Origin: Actinomycetospora callitridis
GTDB lineage: Bacteria > Actinomycetota > Actinomycetes > Mycobacteriales > Pseudonocardiaceae
Length of the DNA stretch: 64,000 nt
Direction of reading: 5' to 3'
NCBI RefSeq assembly: GCF_028737265.1
Contig: NZ_JAQZAK010000004.1
Span: forward strand, 62,001 to 126,000
In this document: positions 38,880 to 47,542 of the stretch, one piece after another
Numbering within the stretch: position 1 is the first letter of the stretch
Layout of the letters: each line of letters starts with the position of its first letter
Translations under genes and position numbers: made by a program
Notes under the pieces: model-generated
What the model was told of the DNA's origin: nothing
The model's database searches: none
What the model saw: only the letters and a program-made list of their open reading frames with translations

Positions 38880-40103
38880 TCACCGGCCGGCCGGCACCTC
38901 CGCGGGCAGGTCCCGGGCCCGCGCCGCGTCCCGGTGGCGCAGCAGCATCCGGCGGCCCACCAGCACCCCGATCCCGGCGATGAGCATCGCGACGGCGGCG
39001 ACGACCCACGCCGCCGCGAAGGAGATCCCGGTGGCGAGCAGCCCGAACCCGACCGGGCCGAGGCACCCGCCCGCGTACACCCCGACCTGCACGATCGCGG
39101 TGGCCGCCGCCGGGGCGGACGGGTTGAGGCGCACCACGGCGAACTGCAGCAGGCCGGGCCACGACCAGCCGAGACCGAAGCCCAGGACGGTGCCGACGAC
39201 CAGGGCCACCGACCCCGGCACCGCGAGCAGGACGACCCCGGCGGCACCGAGCAGCAGGGAGCCGGCGACCACCGCGACGTGACCGCCCGCGCGGCGGTCC
39301 GCGAGCCAGCCGTGGAGCATGCGCATCACGACGGCGACGACGCTGCCGAGGGTCAGGACGAGGCCGGCGAGGCCCGGGGCCACGCCCTGGTCGACCGCGG
39401 AGGCCACCAGGAAGATGCTCAGGCCGGTGGAGCTCGCGGCGCCGAGACCCGCCGCGATCCCGACCACGGCCAGGGCGCCGGTCGCGCGATCCGCCTTCCC
39501 GGCCGCCGAGCGCTCCTCCGGCCCGGACCCGCGGGGCGCGACGGCCAGGGCGCCGAGCGCCATCCCGGCGGCGATCACGTAGGCCCAGCGCCACCCGACG
39601 GTCAGACCCACGGCGGGCACGGCCAGGCCCGCGAGCAGCGTCGCCAGCGGGACGCACGCCTGCTTGACCCCGAACGACAGCCCGAGGCGACGGGCCGGCA
39701 TCGCCCGGGCCAGCGTGAGGTTCGTGCTGAGCTGGCCCATGACGTTGGTCCACGCCCCGAGCAGCACGATCGCCACGACGGCCGCGTAGCTGCGCGCGAG
39801 GGCCGCGATCAGCAGCATCGAGATCGCGGCCCCCACCAGCGCGATCCGGCTCGTGCGCCGCGACCCGAGCTTCTCGACCAGCTTCCCCACCGGCAGCGAC
39901 ACCAGCGCGGACACGCCGAAGTACGCCGAGACGATGAGGCCCAGCGCCGCCGGGTCGAAGCCCAGCTCGGCGCCGACCTGCACCGAGAGCGCGCCGAGCA
40001 GGAAGATCGGCAGCACCGTCGCGGTGGTGATCGCGACGGCGCCGGACCCGACGCGCACCGCCGACTGCGGCTCCGTCTCCGGCGGCGCTGGCTGCTCTGG
40101 CAT
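38880..40103 (-). CDS. MFS transporter
   Basis: About 407 residues with 12 hydrophobic helices. MFS loop 2-3 motif LPVGKLVEKLGSRRT, and the conserved helix-4/5 GLSFGVKQACVPLATLLAG reminiscent of CynX/NimT-type carriers. It lies directly downstream of the three-subunit nitrile hydratase genes on the same strand (52-base gap), so uptake or export of that substrate is possible but not shown. Confidence 0.8.
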   Translation of the reverse strand: MPEQPAPPETEPQSAVRVGSGAVAITTATVLPIFLLGALSVQVGAELGFDPAALGLIVSAYFGVSALVSLPVGKLVEKLGSRRTSRIALVGAAISMLLIAALARSYAAVVAIVLLGAWTNVMGQLSTNLTLARAMPARRLGLSFGVKQACVPLATLLAGLAVPAVGLTVGWRWAYVIAAGMALGALAVAPRGSGPEERSAAGKADRATGALAVVGIAAGLGAASSTGLSIFLVASAVDQGVAPGLAGLVLTLGSVVAVVMRMLHGWLADRRAGGHVAVVAGSLLLGAAGVVLLAVPGSVALVVGTVLGFGLGWSWPGLLQFAVVRLNPSAPAAATAIVQVGVYAGGCLGPVGFGLLATGISFAAAWVVAAVAMLIAGIGVLVGRRMLLRHRDAARARDLPAEVPAGR

Positions 40104-40155
40104 CGTGAGCAACGCTAACCGAATGCCGGGGTCCCGTGGCGCCGGCTGAGCAGCG

Positions 40156-40746
40156 TCACACAGCAGCGGTGCCGATCAGCCCCTTGCGCGTCACGAGTGC
40201 GGCGAGCTCCTGCTCGGACAGGCCGTCGGTGCCCTCCGGACGGCGCGGCACCACCATGTAGCGCGTCTCGGCGCTCGCGTCCCAGACGGTGATGCGCACG
40301 GCGTCGGGCAGCTCGAGGCCGAACTCCCGCAGGACACCGCGGGGGTCACGGACCACCCGCGACCGGTAGGCCTCGCTCTTGTACCAGGTCGGCGACGGCC
40401 CGAGCAGCGACACGGGGTAGCACGAGCACAGCGTGCAGACGACGACGTGGTGCTCGTCGGCGGTGTTCGCGACGGCGACCAGCGGCTGCACCTGCAGGCC
40501 GGCCGCCATCGACATCCCGAGCTCCTCGATCGCGGTGCTCGCGTCGGCGAGCAGGCGCTCACGGAACCCCGGGTCGACCCAGGCCCGCGCCACGATCGCC
40601 GCGCCGTTGGCCGGGGAGCCGCCCGCGGCGAACGCGTCGATGCGCTCGTCGAGCTCACCGTCCGCCAGCCACCCGCGCTCCTCCAGCAGCGTCTCCACGT
40701 GCCGGACCCGCGCGGCGAGCGGTCCGTCGTCGTGCGTCGTGCTCAT
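40156..40746 (-). CDS. Nitrile hydratase alpha-type subunit (ScnC/thiocyanate hydrolase gamma-like)
   Basis: 196 residues. The cobalt-type metal claw CTLCSC is at C104-C107-C109, where the last two Cys are normally oxidised. VVARAWVDPGFRERLL-like and WYKSEAYRSRVVRDPR segments are typical. It hydrates a nitrile to an amide, or thiocyanate to carbonyl sulfide; sequence alone does not decide. It is the third gene of a split-beta operon, overlapping its upstream neighbour by 4 bases. Confidence 0.85.
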   Translation of the reverse strand: MSTTHDDGPLAARVRHVETLLEERGWLADGELDERIDAFAAGGSPANGAAIVARAWVDPGFRERLLADASTAIEELGMSMAAGLQVQPLVAVANTADEHHVVVCTLCSCYPVSLLGPSPTWYKSEAYRSRVVRDPRGVLREFGLELPDAVRITVWDASAETRYMVVPRRPEGTDGLSEQELAALVTRKGLIGTAAV

Positions 40747-41045
40747 CGTGGGTCCCCCTCCGGGTCAGCGGGTTCCAGGTAGTCCTCCCAGAGCTCGACG
40801 ACGACGGCGTGGTCGCGGCCGTCCTCGCCGGGGCCGAAGAGGTCGGCGGCCCGGAACCGCACCTGGTGCACGGGCCGCGGGGCGGAGTCGAGACCCTGGG
40901 CGCGCTCGTCGGCCAGCGGGTGCCGGCCGCAGGTGCCGACGATCTCGCCGCACACCCCGCGCGCGTAGCGCGGCAGCCGGGTGTGCCCGGGCGGGTCGGC
41001 GGTGCGGGTCCGGACGCGGTCGCCCGGCGCGAAGCGATCAGCCAC
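40743..41045 (-). CDS. Nitrile hydratase beta C-terminal-domain protein (ScnA-like)
   Basis: 100 residues from GTG 41045, equal to the SH3-like C-terminal domain of nitrile hydratase beta: FAPGDRVRTRTADPPGHTRLPRYARG...HQVRFRAADLFG...VELWEDYLEPA. In thiocyanate hydrolase this domain is the separate alpha subunit. It overlaps the upstream gene by 8 bases and the alpha-type gene by 4, so the three chains are translationally coupled. Confidence 0.85.
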   Translation of the reverse strand: MADRFAPGDRVRTRTADPPGHTRLPRYARGVCGEIVGTCGRHPLADERAQGLDSAPRPVHQVRFRAADLFGPGEDGRDHAVVVELWEDYLEPADPEGDPR

Positions 41046-41322
41046 CGGCCAGCTCCTCCGTCGTGGCGATCCCCTTCTCCGCGAGCAGCGTGGTGATCGC
41101 GTGGAACCACTTCTCGTAGTACGAGGACGCCAGGTACTCCGCCGGCGGCATCCGCTCGATGGCGTCGCGGAACTCGTCGAGGTTGTAGACACCGCGACGC
41201 AGCAGCACGCCGTTGAGGGCGAAGACGTGCGCCTCCCAGTCGGCATGGAAGGCCGGCTCGTCGGGCTCCTCGATCACGGCCGGGAACCCGACCATCCCGC
41301 CCACGTCGTTGATGCGACTCAC
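41038..41322 (-). CDS. Nitrile hydratase beta N-terminal-domain protein (ScnB-like)
   Basis: 94 residues from GTG 41322, equal to the N-terminal helical domain of nitrile hydratase beta: MSRINDVGGMVGFPAV, FHADWEAHVFALNGVL, YLASSYYEKWFHAI. First gene of the operon; AGGA lies 8 bases upstream. The order (beta-N, beta-C, alpha) is that of scnB-scnA-scnC of Thiobacillus thioparus thiocyanate hydrolase; toyocamycin nitrile hydratase is also a three-chain enzyme. Confidence 0.85.
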   Translation of the reverse strand: MSRINDVGGMVGFPAVIEEPDEPAFHADWEAHVFALNGVLLRRGVYNLDEFRDAIERMPPAEYLASSYYEKWFHAITTLLAEKGIATTEELAGG

Positions 41323-41352
41323 AGGCCGTTCCTACCGCAGACGGGCCCGGTT

Positions 41353-41386
41353 GTGAGGGGGTCCAGTGATGTCGTGAGGGGTCCAG
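41353..41386. repeat. Direct repeat GTGAGGG(G)GTCCAG upstream of the split nitrile hydratase
   Basis: GTGAGGGGGTCCAG (41353-41366) and GTGAGGGGTCCAG (41374-41386) have their GTCCAG parts exactly 20 bases apart, about 30-65 bases before the ScnB-like start. Two sites on one DNA face fit a dimeric activator; the SARP protein at 41987 is a candidate since SARPs bind direct repeats. Confidence 0.5.
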
Positions 41387-41397
41387 AAATACCGAAA

Positions 41398-41436
41398 GGC
41401 TGTGATCCCGCGGGTATGAGGCGCGGGATCACAGCC
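41398..41436 (-). terminator. Terminator of cspA
   Basis: GGCTGTGATCCCGCG (41398-41412) and its exact complement (41422-41436) form a 15-bp stem with a 9-base loop. On the minus strand it is followed by TTTCGGTATTTCTGG, a T-rich tail. It lies downstream of cspA and ahead of the nitrile hydratase promoter region. Confidence 0.8.
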
Positions 41437-41514
41437 CGGCAGGTCGGACGCGCACCCTGACGGCGGCGTCCGACCAGGCCAGTCCGGAGGAGTCTCCGGG
41501 AAGGCTGGGGAAGA

Positions 41515-41718
41515 TCAGGCGGGGCGGACCGAGTCCGCCTGGGGGCCCTTGGCGCCCTGGCTCGACTCGAAGCTCACCCGCTGGTTCTCCTCGAGGGAGC
41601 GGAAGCCGCCACCCTCGATGGCCGAGTAGTGGACGAAGACGTCCTTGCCGCCGTCATCCGGGGCGATGAAACCGAAGCCCTTTTCGGCGTTGAACCACTT
41701 GACTGTGCCGTCGGACAT
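41515..41718 (-). CDS. cspA: Cold-shock protein
   Basis: 67-residue single-stranded nucleic-acid-binding CSD protein with RNP1 KGFGFI (13-18) and RNP2 VFVHY (27-31). AGAGGA lies just before the ATG. Own hairpin leader and terminator, so a single-gene unit; the location beside the nitrogen island is probably incidental. Confidence 0.95.
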   Translation of the reverse strand: MSDGTVKWFNAEKGFGFIAPDDGGKDVFVHYSAIEGGGFRSLEENQRVSFESSQGAKGPQADSVRPA

Positions 41719-41741
41719 GCATCCTCTTTTTCAGGTCGGAC

Positions 41742-41762
41742 AGAGCGGGCCTCGCCCGCTCT
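41742..41762 (-). promoter_or_regulatory. Hairpin in the cspA leader
   Basis: AGAGCGGGC and GCCCGCTCT form a perfect 9-bp stem with a 3-base loop, 24 bases before the cspA ATG and just upstream of its ribosome site. It may be a structured, temperature-responsive leader, as known for other csp mRNAs. Confidence 0.5.
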
Positions 41763-41986
41763 CGAGCGTTGCCCGATCCACTCGAGACACGGCACGGAGA
41801 TGTGGCGAGCTGTGCGAGCGGGTCGATGTCAACATGATCCACGAAGCTCAGAGCACAGCGAGGACTACGAGACGGCAACGGGATCAACGTATCAGAGCCG
41901 TCCGGGGCCGTCGGTGGGGCCGGGCGCAACGGTCCGCGACGACCGGAACGTGACCCCCATCATGCCCAGCGCCGTAGGATCACCGG

Positions 41987-44900
41987 GTGAGCACGCGACC
42001 CCTCCGGCTTCGGCTGATCGGCCGATTCCGCGTGGAGGGCCTGCCCGACGGGGCGGTCCCCGGCGGGCAGGCCGAGCGGCTCCTGTGCATCCTCGCGGCC
42101 CACCACGGCCGCTTCCTGCCCACCACGGTGCTGACCGACCTCCTGTGGCGCGACCGGCAGCCCGCGGAGCCGGCGCGCAACCTCGCCGCCCTGGTCAGCC
42201 GCCTGCGACGGACGCTGGGACGCGATCGGGTCGAGGGCGATCCGCGCGCCTACCGGCTGGTGCGCGACGACACGACGGTCGTCGACGTCTCCGAGGCGCT
42301 CGACCTCGTGGCCACCGCCGAGCGCGAGCTCACGCAGGGGCTGCGGGCCCTCGCCGCGATGAGCGCCGAGGTCGCCGAGGGGCTGCTGACCGCGGGCATC
42401 CCCCTGGCCGGCGAACCGGACGCCGACTGGGTCGACGCGGTCCGCGCGTCGGTCGCCGGCGCGCTCTCCCGGGCCCGCACCTGCCGCTGGACCGCCGCCC
42501 TCGAGCTCGGCGACCTCGAGACGGCGGTCGACGAGGCGTCCCGGGCCCTCGCCGACAACCCCCTGGACGAGCCCGCCACCCGGGCGCTCATGACCGCCCA
42601 CCAGCGCCGCGGCGCGCACGCCGACGCCCTCGGCGCCTACGAGGACCTGCGGCGCCACCTCGCCGCCGACCTCGGGACCGACCCCTCGCCGACCACCCAG
42701 CAGGTCTTCCTCGCCGTGCTGCGCCACGGGTCGGACGCGCCCGTCACCGAGCCCGAGCCGGCGCCGGCCGCGGGCCCGGCCTCCGGCCCGGAGGCGTCGC
42801 CGCTCATCGGCCGGGAGTCCGAGCTCGCGGTGCTCTCCCGGGCCTGGTCGGCGGCCGCGCGGGGACGGGGCGGCCTGGTGCTGGTCACCGGCGAGGCGGG
42901 GATCGGCAAGAGTGCGCTCAGCCAGGCGCTGCGCGTCGAGGCCCGGCGCAGCGGGGGGCTCGTCGCGGCCGTGCGGTGCGCGGGCGCGGAGCGCTCGCTC
43001 TACCTCCAGCCGCTGGCCGAGGCGGTGCGCGACATCGTCCTGCGCCTGGCGCCCGGGGCCGGCGACCTGCTCTCGGAGCGCGAACGCCGAGCCCTGGGCG
43101 ACCTCGTCGGCGAGGTCGCGTCGCACCGCGCGCCCGCCCCGTCGCACTCCGAGCTGCGCCGGCGGCGCACGCTCGAGGCGATGGCGGAGCTGTTCGGCCA
43201 GGTCGGCGAGACGCGTCCCCTGCTGATCGCCGTCGAGGACCTCGAGCACGCCGGGCAGACGACGATCGAGGCGCTGCACGTCCTCGCCACGCGCCTGGCG
43301 ACCCGCCGGGTGCTGATCGTCGCGACCGAGCGGACCGCCGAGTCGGCGGGCGCCGCGGAGACCCTGCGCGACGTCGCCACCGTCCTCGACGTCGGGCCGC
43401 TGTCCCGGGACGCGTTGCGCGCCCTGCTCGCGGGCGCCGGGCGGGAGCAGGACCTCGAGCGCTTCTCCTCCTGGACCGGGGGCTCGCCGCTGCTGGTCAG
43501 CGAGCTGCTCCGCCACCCCGAGTCCGGCGCCGCCGGAGGGGATGCGGCGGCCGACGACCCGACCGCCCCGGCCATCCCCGGCACGCTGCAGGAGGCCCTG
43601 TCGCGCCGACTCGCCGCGACGGCCGAGGACGTCACGGTGCTGCTGGCCCAGGCCGCGGTGCTCGGGACGTCGTTCGGGCTCGACGAGGTCGCCGCCCTGA
43701 GCGGGGTGGATGTCGAGGAGTGCGCCCACCGGGCCGGACGCGCGACCCGGGCCGGGTTCCTGCTCACCGACGGTGCGAGCTACCGCTTCGCCAACGACAT
43801 CGTGCGCCGGATCGCCTACGAGTCCGCTCCCCTGCCGGTGCGCGTGAGCAGGCACCGGCGCGCGGCGGTCCTGCTCGCCGACCGGCCGGAGGCCGCGGCC
43901 GTCCACCACGCCGCGGCCGGCGACCACGCGGCCGCGGCGCGGTCGTGGATGGCCGCCGCGGACGCCGCGCACATGGTCTTCGCCCACCAGGAGGCCGACA
44001 AGCTCCTGACCGCCGCCGTCGGGGCCGCGGACCGGGCCGGCGACCGGACGCTCCAGGCCACCCTGCTGGTGCGTCGCGGCGGGGTCCGGGCCGACCTCGG
44101 GCACCACGAGGCCGCGCGCGACGACCACGACCACGCGCTCGCCCTCGCCCGCGACCTCGCCGACGAGGAGCTCGAGGCGCGCGCCCTGGAGGGCCTCGGC
44201 TGGACCGCGCTGTGGGCCCGCGACGCGCTGGGCGCCGTGGACCTCGCGGAGCGCGCCGGGCACCTCGCCGAGTCGGCCGCGGCCGCGCCGGGCGCGCGCC
44301 GCAGCTCGCTGCTGCTGGTCGGGCGCGTCCGGCACTGGGACGGCGACTACACGGGAGCGACGCACGCCTACCAGCAGGTGCTCGCCGTCGACGCCGACGA
44401 CGCCACGAGCGCGGTCGCCATGGCCTACCGGGGCGCGCTCCTGCAGCACATGGACCGCTTCGCCGAGGCCCGCGCGGTGCTGGAGCGGGCGGTGGCGCTG
44501 TGCACGCGCACCGGCGAGTTCCGCACCCTGCTGCAGAGCCTGTTCTTCTGCGGGCTGGCCCGGGGCGACGTCGGCGACCTCGCCGGCGCGCTGCGCTCGC
44601 TGGATCGCGCCCGGCGCCTGATCGACGAGGCGGGCGTCAGCTACTACCGCGCCGGGATCGAGACGACGACGTCCTGGCTGTGGCAGGAGCTCGGCGACGT
44701 CGGCCGGGCCCGCGAGCACGCCGAGGAGGCCGTCGAGCTGGCGAGCCGCGGCGGTGGGGCGCTCGAGCTGGAGCAGGGCCTGCACGCCCTGCTGGCCCTC
44801 GCCGACTGCGATCTCCTGGCGGGCCGCGACGACGACGCCGGCGCGCACGTCGAGGCCGCGGCACCCCTGCTCGACCGTCCGCTGCCCTTCCGGCCGCGGG

Positions 44901-45205
44901 CGGCGATGCGGCTGCTCGAGATGCAGGCCCGCTGGGAGCCCGCCCGCGCGGAGGCCCTCCTCGAGCAGGCCCGCACGTTCCGGTCGACGAAGTACGAGGC
45001 GCTGGCGCTGCAGCACCTGGGGCGGGACGCCGACGCCGCCGTCGTGGCCGCGCAGACCCGCTCGGACCTGGTCGTCGCGCAGATCGGCGCGCCGTCCGCG
45101 CGCGGGCCGGCCCGCGACCGGATCGCCGCCGCGCTCCCGCCCGAGCTGCGCACCCGGTTCGTCGCACGCGGGCGGCTCGCGGAGCCGTCGCCGAGCACGC
45201 ACTGA
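41987..45205 (+). CDS. SARP/AfsR-like regulator with ATPase and TPR domains
   Basis: 1,072 residues. Residues about 1-95 are an OmpR-like winged helix (LRLIGRFRV, RNLAALVSRLRRTLG), about 96-250 the bacterial transcriptional activation domain, about 260-600 an AAA/STAND ATPase with Walker A GEAGIGKS at 302-309, and about 640-1,050 TPR-like helical repeats. Large SARPs activate pathway genes by binding direct repeats. It sits between the split nitrile hydratase and the Nit1C-like genes and is the best candidate activator of the island. GTG start. Confidence 0.85.
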   Translation: MSTRPLRLRLIGRFRVEGLPDGAVPGGQAERLLCILAAHHGRFLPTTVLTDLLWRDRQPAEPARNLAALVSRLRRTLGRDRVEGDPRAYRLVRDDTTVVDVSEALDLVATAERELTQGLRALAAMSAEVAEGLLTAGIPLAGEPDADWVDAVRASVAGALSRARTCRWTAALELGDLETAVDEASRALADNPLDEPATRALMTAHQRRGAHADALGAYEDLRRHLAADLGTDPSPTTQQVFLAVLRHGSDAPVTEPEPAPAAGPASGPEASPLIGRESELAVLSRAWSAAARGRGGLVLVTGEAGIGKSALSQALRVEARRSGGLVAAVRCAGAERSLYLQPLAEAVRDIVLRLAPGAGDLLSERERRALGDLVGEVASHRAPAPSHSELRRRRTLEAMAELFGQVGETRPLLIAVEDLEHAGQTTIEALHVLATRLATRRVLIVATERTAESAGAAETLRDVATVLDVGPLSRDALRALLAGAGREQDLERFSSWTGGSPLLVSELLRHPESGAAGGDAAADDPTAPAIPGTLQEALSRRLAATAEDVTVLLAQAAVLGTSFGLDEVAALSGVDVEECAHRAGRATRAGFLLTDGASYRFANDIVRRIAYESAPLPVRVSRHRRAAVLLADRPEAAAVHHAAAGDHAAAARSWMAAADAAHMVFAHQEADKLLTAAVGAADRAGDRTLQATLLVRRGGVRADLGHHEAARDDHDHALALARDLADEELEARALEGLGWTALWARDALGAVDLAERAGHLAESAAAAPGARRSSLLLVGRVRHWDGDYTGATHAYQQVLAVDADDATSAVAMAYRGALLQHMDRFAEARAVLERAVALCTRTGEFRTLLQSLFFCGLARGDVGDLAGALRSLDRARRLIDEAGVSYYRAGIETTTSWLWQELGDVGRAREHAEEAVELASRGGGALELEQGLHALLALADCDLLAGRDDDAGAHVEAAAPLLDRPLPFRPRAAMRLLEMQARWEPARAEALLEQARTFRSTKYEALALQHLGRDADAAVVAAQTRSDLVVAQIGAPSARGPARDRIAAALPPELRTRFVARGRLAEPSPSTH

Positions 45206-45222
45206 GGTGGCTCACCGGCGGC

Positions 45223-45687
45223 TCAGCCCAGATCGATGTCCATGACCACGTGGGGCCGCCCCGCGTAGATCTCGTCCGCCCGCGCCGTCCAGCCCAGCCG
45301 TTCGAAGAAGCGGCGGTTGTCCCGCTGCACGTGGGCCACCATGCGGGTGCCGCCGCGCGCGGCCGCCGTGGCGACGGCGAACCGGACGAGCGGGCCGCCG
45401 ACGCGCGCGGTGCGGAACCCGGGGAGCACGGCGAGCCGGTCGCCCTGCCAGGCACCCGCTGCCCCGAGCGGGAACAGCCGCACCACGCCGGCGGCCCGCC
45501 CGTCGATCCAGGCGACGACGTGCAGCACGTCGGGCCGGGCGTCGTGGGCGTCGACGTCCGTCCCGTCGAAGATCCCCTGCTCGGCCACGAACACCGCCCG
45601 CCGGATGCGGTGGTGCTCCTCGGCCTCCGCGGCGTCCGCGACGAGGCGGCAGTCGGCCTGCGCGGGCGCGACCCGCAGCTCGGTCAC
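45223..45687 (-). CDS. GNAT acetyltransferase, MSMEG_0567/Sll0786 nitrogen-starvation family
   Basis: 154 residues. EEHHRIRRAVFVAEQGIFDGTDVD and RVGGPLVRFAVATAAARGGTRMVAHVQ are GNAT segments; the VAEQGIF...DDxD-like start and RFFERLGW end match the MSMEG_0567 family of the Nit1C cluster as I know it. It lies 10 bases after the radical SAM gene, the usual partner. In full-length homologues an AIR-synthase-like domain may be fused; it is absent here. Confidence 0.8.
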   Translation of the reverse strand: MTELRVAPAQADCRLVADAAEAEEHHRIRRAVFVAEQGIFDGTDVDAHDARPDVLHVVAWIDGRAAGVVRLFPLGAAGAWQGDRLAVLPGFRTARVGGPLVRFAVATAAARGGTRMVAHVQRDNRRFFERLGWTARADEIYAGRPHVVMDIDLG

Positions 45688-45697
45688 GGGTGACGTC

Positions 45698-46885
45698 TCA
45701 CGAGGCGGAGCCCGGCCGCGGGCCGATCTGCAGCAGCGGCTGCTGGACGGCGTTGATCGCCGAGCACGCCTGGCACCGCGCGCAACCGGCCACCGCGTCG
45801 TCGGCGCTCATGCCCCGCTGGCTCATGTAGGCGGCGACCTGCCAGTAGATCCGGTTGCTGTACGGGCCGGGCGGCGGCGCCCAGTCCTCCATGAGGCTCC
45901 CCGCGACGGGGCGCAGCGGGACGACGAACGGGTAGACGCCGATGTCCACCGCGCGCCGGCAGGCCTCGACGGTGAGGTCGGGGTCCTCGCCCATGCCGAG
46001 GATGACGTAGGTCGACACGCGCCCCGGGCCCCACAGCTCGACCGCGCGCTCCCACGTCCGGAAGTAGGTCTCGATCCCCGTGCGCGCCTTGCCCGGCGCG
46101 ACATGGGCCAGCACCTGGGGATCGAAGGACTCGACGTGGATGCCGACGGCGTCGGACCCGCCCGTATCGTACACCTCGTCGAGGATCGCGAGGTCCCGCG
46201 GCGGCTCGAACTGGATCTCCACCGGGAGCCCGGAGGCGTCCTTGACGGCCCGGCCGCACCGGGCGACGTAGCGCGCGCCGCGGTCGGGCGCCGTCGAGCT
46301 GCCGGTGGTGAGGGTGGCGTCCACCGCGCCGTCGAGCTCCTTCGCGGCCACCGAGACCTCGGCGAGCTGCTCGGGGGTCTTCTTCACGATGGTGCTGCCC
46401 GCGGCCAGCGAGACGCCGATCCCGCAGAAGCGGCACTGGTCGGCGGTGTTCCAGTAGTTGCAGGTCTGGACGACGGTGCTGGCCATCGAGTCCAGGTGCA
46501 GCAGCGCGATCTTCCAGTACGGGATGCCGTCGGCGGTCTCGCGGTCGTAGTAGCGCGGGCGACGGGACGCGGCGACCGACGCGAGCCGCCGGCCGTCGCG
46601 GTAGATCGCGCGGCCGCCGTCGTCCTCGGGACGCAGCACGTAGGGCGAGCGCCGGGCCTCCTCGGTGCGGACCGGGACCGTCACCGGCATGCCCTCGATC
46701 CACAGCATCCCGGAGTCCGACGGCCCGGCCCCGCCGGTGCGGGTCTCGACGTCGGCGTCCGTGCGCAGGCCCGCGCTCTGCAGCTCCACGATCAGCGCGG
46801 CGATGTCCGCGGGGGTGGGGGTCTCCCCCGGGTCGTCGAGCGGCGCGGTCTCGTGACCCGTGTCGGAACGCAGGACCCCTGTCAT
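45698..46885 (-). CDS. Radical SAM protein, MSMEG_0568 family
   Basis: 395 residues. The cluster cysteines are C142, C151 and C154 (TCNYWNTADQCRFCGIG), an unusual C-x8-C-x2-C spacing rather than CxxxCxxC, as in the MSMEG_0568 family. A second cysteine triplet, C368-x2-C371-x2-C374, near the end (GCARCQACSA) may bind another cluster. These proteins are conserved in Nit1C clusters needed for growth on cyanide; the reaction is unknown. Downstream of the gene at 46926 by 40 bases. Confidence 0.85.
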   Translation of the reverse strand: MTGVLRSDTGHETAPLDDPGETPTPADIAALIVELQSAGLRTDADVETRTGGAGPSDSGMLWIEGMPVTVPVRTEEARRSPYVLRPEDDGGRAIYRDGRRLASVAASRRPRYYDRETADGIPYWKIALLHLDSMASTVVQTCNYWNTADQCRFCGIGVSLAAGSTIVKKTPEQLAEVSVAAKELDGAVDATLTTGSSTAPDRGARYVARCGRAVKDASGLPVEIQFEPPRDLAILDEVYDTGGSDAVGIHVESFDPQVLAHVAPGKARTGIETYFRTWERAVELWGPGRVSTYVILGMGEDPDLTVEACRRAVDIGVYPFVVPLRPVAGSLMEDWAPPPGPYSNRIYWQVAAYMSQRGMSADDAVAGCARCQACSAINAVQQPLLQIGPRPGSAS

Positions 46886-46925
46886 CCCTGATCCACCCTC
46901 GATCCTCGTTGATTACAGGAAACGT

Positions 46926-47522
46926 TCATCGCTCATCGGAAACCATGCGCCCGCCGCCGTCAAGGGACACGATCTCCGCGCGGCGCTGTGCGAGCGCGGC
47001 GTCGCGCTCGGCGCGCGTGGCGAACCAGACCGGGTCGTCGTCACCCCCGGCGAGCACCTCGCCGGTCTCCGCGGCGAGCGCCACCTCCCCGACCCCGTGC
47101 GGGTCGGTGTCCCGGTAGGGCTCGTCGATCGCCACCAGGGCGAGGCCGGTCGGCAGGTGCATCGACACCGAGCGCGTGAACCCCTCCTCCAGCACCACCC
47201 AGGTCCGGCCCTCGTCCCGCGCCGCGGCGACGAGCGCGGCGCGGCGGGCCCGCGCCTGTTCGGCCTCGATCTCGTCGGCGCGCATCGCACACGCGGCGGC
47301 GTCCACGAGCGCGGACTCCGATCGCTCCTCCACCGCCAGCAGCTCGGCGGGCGTCGCCGTCGTGCGCCGCAGCTCGGCGAGCCGGTCCCCGACGCCCTCG
47401 GCGAGGCGCCGGTAGCCCTCCGCGTCGGTGAGCGCGGCCGCCCACAGGCGGTTCGCGGCCGCGCGCCACCGCGCCCGGGCCGCGTCCCAGTCGCCCTCGC
47501 CCCGGGTCTCGACGCCCGCCAT
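46926..47522 (-). CDS. Unrecognised helical protein upstream of the radical SAM gene
   Basis: 198 residues. The N-terminal 125 residues are Ala/Arg/Glu-rich helices, probably a coiled coil; the C-terminal 70 residues are beta-rich (RTWVVLEEGFTRSVSMHLPTGLALVAIDEPY, GVGEVALAAETGEVLAGG). GGGAGG lies 8 bases before the ATG. It heads the transcript that includes the radical SAM and GNAT genes and is divergent from allK across a palindrome. No family recognised. Confidence 0.65.
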   Translation of the reverse strand: MAGVETRGEGDWDAARARWRAAANRLWAAALTDAEGYRRLAEGVGDRLAELRRTTATPAELLAVEERSESALVDAAACAMRADEIEAEQARARRAALVAAARDEGRTWVVLEEGFTRSVSMHLPTGLALVAIDEPYRDTDPHGVGEVALAAETGEVLAGGDDDPVWFATRAERDAALAQRRAEIVSLDGGGRMVSDER

Positions 47523-47542
47523 CTGCGACCACCTCCCGACAC

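Noticed and set aside
41960..45202. 1,080-codon minus-strand frame opposite the SARP gene
   Set aside because: Shadow frame; the plus strand has a recognisable activator, ATPase and TPR structure.
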